Below, one piece after another: positions 60,988-64,000 of a DNA stretch of 64,000 bases. Within the stretch, counting starts at the first letter, position 1. Every line of letters begins with the position of its first letter. The notes below the pieces were generated by a model, which did no database searches, had not been told where the DNA came from, and saw only the letters and a program-made list of their open reading frames with translations. The DNA comes from an uncultured Bacteroidales bacterium (GTDB lineage: Bacteria > Bacteroidota > Bacteroidia > Bacteroidales > Bacteroidaceae), in contig CASFRV010000007.1 of assembly GCA_949297215.1 (NCBI GenBank), forward strand, positions 62,001-126,000. Direction: 5' to 3'. The translations under genes were made by a program, and so were the position numbers.

Positions 60988-62253
60988 ATGAGAAGAAAAG
61001 GATTTTTATGGCTGCTGGCCGCCCTGCTGTGGCTGCCGGCGGCGGGCCTCCGCGCACAGGAGGCGGCGTCGGGCGAGCGACGTTCCGACCGTTTGTTCCG
61101 CTGGTTGCAGCAGGGACGGGGCGACAGCCTCTACGCCGCGGCCGACTCGACCCTGCGCGCCCGCACGGCGCCCGTACTGCTCGGCGCCATGTACCGGCAG
61201 CTCGAAGCCGTGGGCGGCTCCCTGCGGCAGGCTGGGCCGTGGAGCGTGCAGACGGCCGGGGCGCTCACCGTCGAGGAGCGCCGGCTCGACTTTGAGCGCA
61301 CGGCCCTCACGCTGCGCTTCGTCTACGACGCGGCCGGCCGCTTGGCGGGCTTCTTTGCCCTGCCCGCGGCTTCCGTCGCGCCGGCCGACACGGCCGGCTG
61401 CGTCGAGCGCGACACGGTGGTGGTCTGCGGCCGGGTGCGTCTGCCCGCTACGCTCTGCCTGCCCGCCCGCCGCACGGGGCGCGTGCCGCTCGTGGTGTTC
61501 GTTCACGGCAGCGGGCCCAACGACCGCGACGAGACGCTCGGGCCCAACAAGCTCTTCCGCGACATGGCCCATGCCCTGGCCCGCGCCGGCGTGGCCTCGC
61601 TGCGCTACGACAAGCGCACGTACGTCTACCGCGGGGCGCGCTTCGTGGAGGTGAGCGGCCGCACCGACTACGACACCGAGACCGTCGACGACGCAGTGGC
61701 GGCCCTGGCCCTGGCGCGCACCCTGCCCGAAGCGGCCCCCGACAGCCTCTACGTCGTGGGCCACAGCCTGGGGGCCGCCCTGGCGCCCCGCGTGGCTGCC
61801 TGCGCCGCCGTGCCCCCGGCGGGCATCGTGCTGCTGGCAGCGCCCGCACGGCCCTTCGAGGAGAGCCTGGGCGAACAGCTGCGCTACATAGCCCGCTTGC
61901 AGGGCACCGAACCGTCGCGGGCCGACTCGACGGCGCGCAGCATGACGGCCGCCCTGCCGCCCGAGTACGTCGCCATGGCACGGCGCTACGACGCCGTGGC
62001 CACGGCCCGCGCCCTGTCGTTGCCCATCCTCGTGGTGCAGGGCAGCCACGACTATCAGGTCACGGCGGCCGACTTCGGCCGCTGGTGGACCGCTTTGCGC
62101 GACCGCCCCGCCGTGCGCTTTGCGTGGCTGCCCGGGCTCGACCACCTCATGCGTCCCCTGCCGGCCATGGCGCGCCCCGACGACTACGCCCGCTACGTCG
62201 CACTGAGCCCCGACGCCGTGCAGGCCGTCCTGCGCTTCGTGCGCGGGCGCTGA
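60988..62253 (+). CDS. Exported alpha/beta hydrolase with N-terminal DUF3887-like domain
   Basis: This encodes 421 residues, with a signal peptide (MRRKGFLWLLAALLWLPAAGLRAQ). The first 110 residues after the signal form a DUF3887-like domain (QLEAVGGSLRQAGPWSVQTA). The hydrolase domain has the oxyanion HGSGPNDRDETLGPNK (about residue 173), the nucleophile motif VVGHSLGAAL (about residue 257), the acid in VVQGSHDYQV and the histidine in LPGLDHLM. The substrate is unknown. The end of the window holds a damaged relative of this gene (63832-64000). Confidence 0.88.
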   Translation: MRRKGFLWLLAALLWLPAAGLRAQEAASGERRSDRLFRWLQQGRGDSLYAAADSTLRARTAPVLLGAMYRQLEAVGGSLRQAGPWSVQTAGALTVEERRLDFERTALTLRFVYDAAGRLAGFFALPAASVAPADTAGCVERDTVVVCGRVRLPATLCLPARRTGRVPLVVFVHGSGPNDRDETLGPNKLFRDMAHALARAGVASLRYDKRTYVYRGARFVEVSGRTDYDTETVDDAVAALALARTLPEAAPDSLYVVGHSLGAALAPRVAACAAVPPAGIVLLAAPARPFEESLGEQLRYIARLQGTEPSRADSTARSMTAALPPEYVAMARRYDAVATARALSLPILVVQGSHDYQVTAADFGRWWTALRDRPAVRFAWLPGLDHLMRPLPAMARPDDYARYVALSPDAVQAVLRFVRGR

Positions 62254-62283
62254 CGGGTCGCCCCATTCCGCCGTTTGCATCCA

Positions 62284-62316
62284 CGCGGTCGGCCCATCGG
62301 GGCGGCCGCGTTTTTT
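62284..62316 (+). terminator. Terminator of the hydrolase gene
   Basis: The stem CGCGGTCGGCCC/GGGGCGGCCGCG with a loop ATC, followed by TTTTTT. A strong intrinsic terminator. Confidence 0.85.
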
Positions 62317-62416
62317 ATGCCCGCCGCGCCGGTCGTGGTTAGGCGGCATGGGCCGCCGGCCCTGTGGCGGGGAAGGATGGCGATGAGGCCGCGCGCCTCG
62401 CGGTATATCTGTGCCC

Positions 62417-62492
62417 GGCCGCGTGGCGGGGAAGAATGTCGATGCGGGGCTGCGCCCCGAGCGGGTGAGACGCGATGAATCGCGTCTCTACG
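62417..62492. repeat. Family IV element, right half only
   Basis: Only the core with GGGGCTGCGCCCC and the right arm are present. The left arm is missing. Confidence 0.75.
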
Positions 62493-62543
62493 TGGCGGAC
62501 GGCCCGTGCGGGCTGGGAGGCGGCGTGCCGGCAGCGAGGTTGT

Positions 62544-62866
62544 CGACCCCATAGGGGGCGCACTTTCTATAACCGCGGGTGAGCGCAGCGAACCCGCGGA
62601 CAGGAACTCCCACACCATTCCGACCCCATAGGGGTCGAACTTCACGCCGACGTTGTGCGGACCGCGGGATGCCGGCCGGCGGGCGTCGGCGTGTGCGCGG
62701 TGAGCATTGGACGGCCGGCAGCCTCGCTGCTCCGCGGGTGTGCCTGCGGCCTACCCGCGGCAATCGAAGTTGGACCCCTATGGGGTCCTTTTTCTTTTGC
62801 TGTTCCTGGCCGCAGGTTCGCCTTTGGCTCACCCGCGGTTATAGATGGTTCGACCCCTATGGGGTC
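62544..62866 (-). repeat. Family II palindromic element, copy D
   Basis: P1 is imperfect (GACCCCATAGGGGGCG), the other palindromes are GACCCCATAGGGGTC or its TA form, with H stems CCGCGGGT/ACCCGCGG. Confidence 0.8.
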
Positions 62867-63005
62867 GCCGGCCCCGCGGTGTGGCTTTGGGGTGCGGCGG
62901 ACGTTCTGCCGCATGGGAATTTGCCTGCGGGTGAGACGCGATGAATCGCGTCTCTACGTGGCGTACGGCCCGTGCGGCGGAATGACGATGGCCGCGAGGC
63001 ATGAC

Positions 63006-63223
63006 GGCCTCGAAGAGGCCGGGCTATGAGTAACCTCGGGTGGACCGCAGCGGAACCCGAGGTGTGGTGGCGGGTGATGGTGTCGACCTCGAAGAGGTCG
63101 TTATGCCCGTAGCGGCAGGTGGCATAGACGCCTCTTCGAGGCTATCTTCGTAGGGTGTGTCCGTACCTCGGGTTCCGCCTTGCTCCACCCGAGGTTACTG
63201 ATAGCTCGGCCTCTTTGAGGCCG
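63006..63223 (-). repeat. Family III palindromic element, locus D
   Basis: The palindromes are GGCCTCGAAGAGGCC, GACCTCGAAGAGGTC (both arms changed in step) and GCCTCTTCGAGGC. Both stems are the CCTCGGGT..ACCCGAGG form. Confidence 0.8.
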
Positions 63224-63264
63224 CTCGTGCTACCGGATGCTCTGTTTCCTGTCCGCACCGCGGC

Positions 63265-63625
63265 TTTTTAACACGGAGAATCGATTATTTTCGAGCGCAC
63301 GCTCCGACGCTCGCAAATACGCGAAAATCAGAAACACCTCATTTTCAGACATATCGCCGCGAGGCTCCGCCCCAGGGGCGCCGCAGGTGTGGAATTTTGC
63401 CACCATGTGTCACAAATACACCCTAATTTTCCTCCGAAAACTGGCCTTGGAACGGAATTTCCATGGGATGGATCGGCCGTTCCATGGGATGGAGATGGAA
63501 TTCCATGGGATGGATGGGCCGATGGACCGCATGGACGCACAAAAAAGCCGCATGGAAACACGCGAATCTCGCTGGAACGCGGACGTCGCCGAGTGTCCGC
63601 TTTAACGCTGTGCCATATAGCGCAC
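63265..63625 (-). repeat. Family I composite repeat, copy D (inverted)
   Basis: Begins TTTTTAACACGGAGAAT and ends GCCATATAGCGCAC. The internal inverted copy of the end motif is degraded (GCCACCATGTGTCACAAAT at 63400). There are four ATCCATGGGATGG-type motifs, and the element is some 20 bases longer than the other copies. Confidence 0.85.
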
Positions 63626-63675
63626 AGCACCTGCCGCCCCCTCAGCGGGGAAGCGAGGCGACGTGAGGAGGCAAC

Positions 63676-63714
63676 GCAAAGCGGCCCCTGCCAGTGGGGC
63701 GGGGGCCGCTTTGC
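63676..63714 (-). terminator. Terminator of the minus-strand remnant at 63742
   Basis: The 13-base stem GCAAAGCGGCCCC/GGGGCCGCTTTGC. It lies 28 bases after the stop of the remnant. Confidence 0.7.
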
Positions 63715-63741
63715 GAGGGAGTGCTGCGGTCAGCCGTGGGG

Positions 63742-63830
63742 TTATCCGAGCAGGCGTGCCGAGAGCTTTTCGAGCATGTCGCACGTCATGCTGTCAAGGT
63801 CGTAAGTGGGTTTCCAGTCCCACTCCTGCC
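63742..63830 (-). pseudogene. C-terminal remnant of an NAD-dependent epimerase/dehydratase
   Basis: Reading from about 63830 to the TAA at 63742, the frame gives RQEWDWKPTYDLDSMTCDML and then EKLSARLLG and stop. This matches the C-terminus of short-chain epimerase/dehydratases related to L-threonine 3-dehydrogenase (typical form A-R-x-D-W-G-W-K-x-x-Y-D-L-x-x-M-T). Only about 29 codons remain. To the right, the sequence switches to an unrelated plus-strand hydrolase fragment. Confidence 0.6.
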
Positions 63831-63831
63831 G

Positions 63832-64000
63832 CGCGCATCGCCGCCAAGAGCCGTTCCGCCCCGGCCGGCATCGTGTTGCTCGCCGGCCTGGCGCGGCCTT
63901 TCGGGGAGGCCCTGCACGCGCACCGGGACTACGTGGGCCGTACGAATGGCGACCCTGCCGCGTGGGCGAGGCCGAAGCGCAGAAACTGCTGGCCGCCCTG
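63832..64000 (+). pseudogene. Truncated, frameshifted alpha/beta hydrolase fragment
   Basis: The plus-strand frame reads RIAAKSRSAPAGIVLLAGLA then RPFGEALHAHRDYVGRTNGD, which corresponds to RVAACAAVPPAGIVLLAAPA and ARPFEESLGEQLRYIARLQGTE in the intact hydrolase at 60988-62253. After about 63950 the frame shifts: the continuing hydrolase-like text (RVGEAEAQKLLAAL) is in another frame. It has no start and runs off the right edge. It is a degraded second copy, or an assembly junction. Confidence 0.6.

Larger units (their letters stand above)
62320..63625. repeat. Repeat locus D (no gene)
   Basis: From left: half of a family IV element (62417-62492), a family II element in reverse (62544-62866), a family IV right arm (62931-62959), a family III element in reverse (63006-63223) and a family I composite in inverted orientation (63265-63625). 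Confidence 0.85.

Noticed and set aside
62840-62870. tRNA T-arm (GGTTCGACCCC)
   Set aside because: The match comes from the GACCCC palindrome. No cloverleaf or acceptor stem can be formed around it.

Overview
The window is chromosomal DNA from a G+C-rich member of the Bacteroidales (phylum Bacteroidota), possibly Prevotellaceae-like. The evidence is the recurring Bacteroidota -7 promoter element TAnnTTTG upstream of most transcription units, DUF5723 and DUF4294 proteins, the three-gene frdCAB complex II, a ptb-buk pair, a membrane pyrophosphatase and a suf cluster. Coding DNA is visibly G+C-rich, so almost every real gene is shadowed by long spurious antisense frames. I see no tRNA or rRNA gene.

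Layout. 1-4501 (minus): a five-gene operon of exported proteins of unknown function, ending in a lipoprotein cut by the window edge. 4502-6244: repeat locus A. 6245-12868 (minus): a flippase-like membrane protein and a very large alpha-2-macroglobulin-like protein. 13097-14036 (minus): YbjQ-family protein and RNase HII. 14105-17490 (minus): sufC-sufD-sufS, without sufB. 17747-20659 (minus): secreted GH84 hexosaminidase. 20660-22500: repeat locus B. 22515-25442 (plus): cobalamin riboswitch, nrdD and nrdG (anaerobic ribonucleotide reductase). 25526-26530: repeat locus of the 25-26 kb region. 26858-29453 (plus): large secreted protein and a 60-residue companion peptide. 29592-30725 (minus): membrane acyltransferase. 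31228-33741 (plus): argS and an RNase HI. 33791-35921 (plus): a compositionally foreign DNA methyltransferase plus putative restriction enzyme. 35955-41993 (plus): MsbA-like ABC exporter, LTA-synthase-like transferase and the membrane pyrophosphatase. 42069-45303 (minus): outer-membrane DUF5723 protein and a large lipoprotein. 45590-48568 (minus): butyrate kinase, phosphate butyryltransferase and a sirtuin. 48569-50640: repeat locus C. 50655-53232 (minus): a probable small RNA and RNase R. 53455-54626: DUF4294 and DUF2059 proteins, convergent. 55009-58460 (minus): frdCAB. 58950-62253 (plus): typA and an alpha/beta hydrolase. 62320-63625: repeat locus D. 63742-64000: remnants of two genes joined together.

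The metabolic genes fit an anaerobic fermenter: fumarate reductase with succinate formation, ptb-buk acyl-phosphate ATP generation, oxygen-independent ribonucleotide reduction under B12 control, and ion-pumping pyrophosphatase.

The least explained content is intergenic. Five gene-poor loci are built from the same kit of four interspersed repeat families, in different orders and orientations. In two of them the palindromic arms differ between copies but stay self-complementary, so symmetry is kept while sequence changes. A fifth family carries outward-facing promoters and sits directly in front of genes. No transposase or CRISPR gene accompanies them here.
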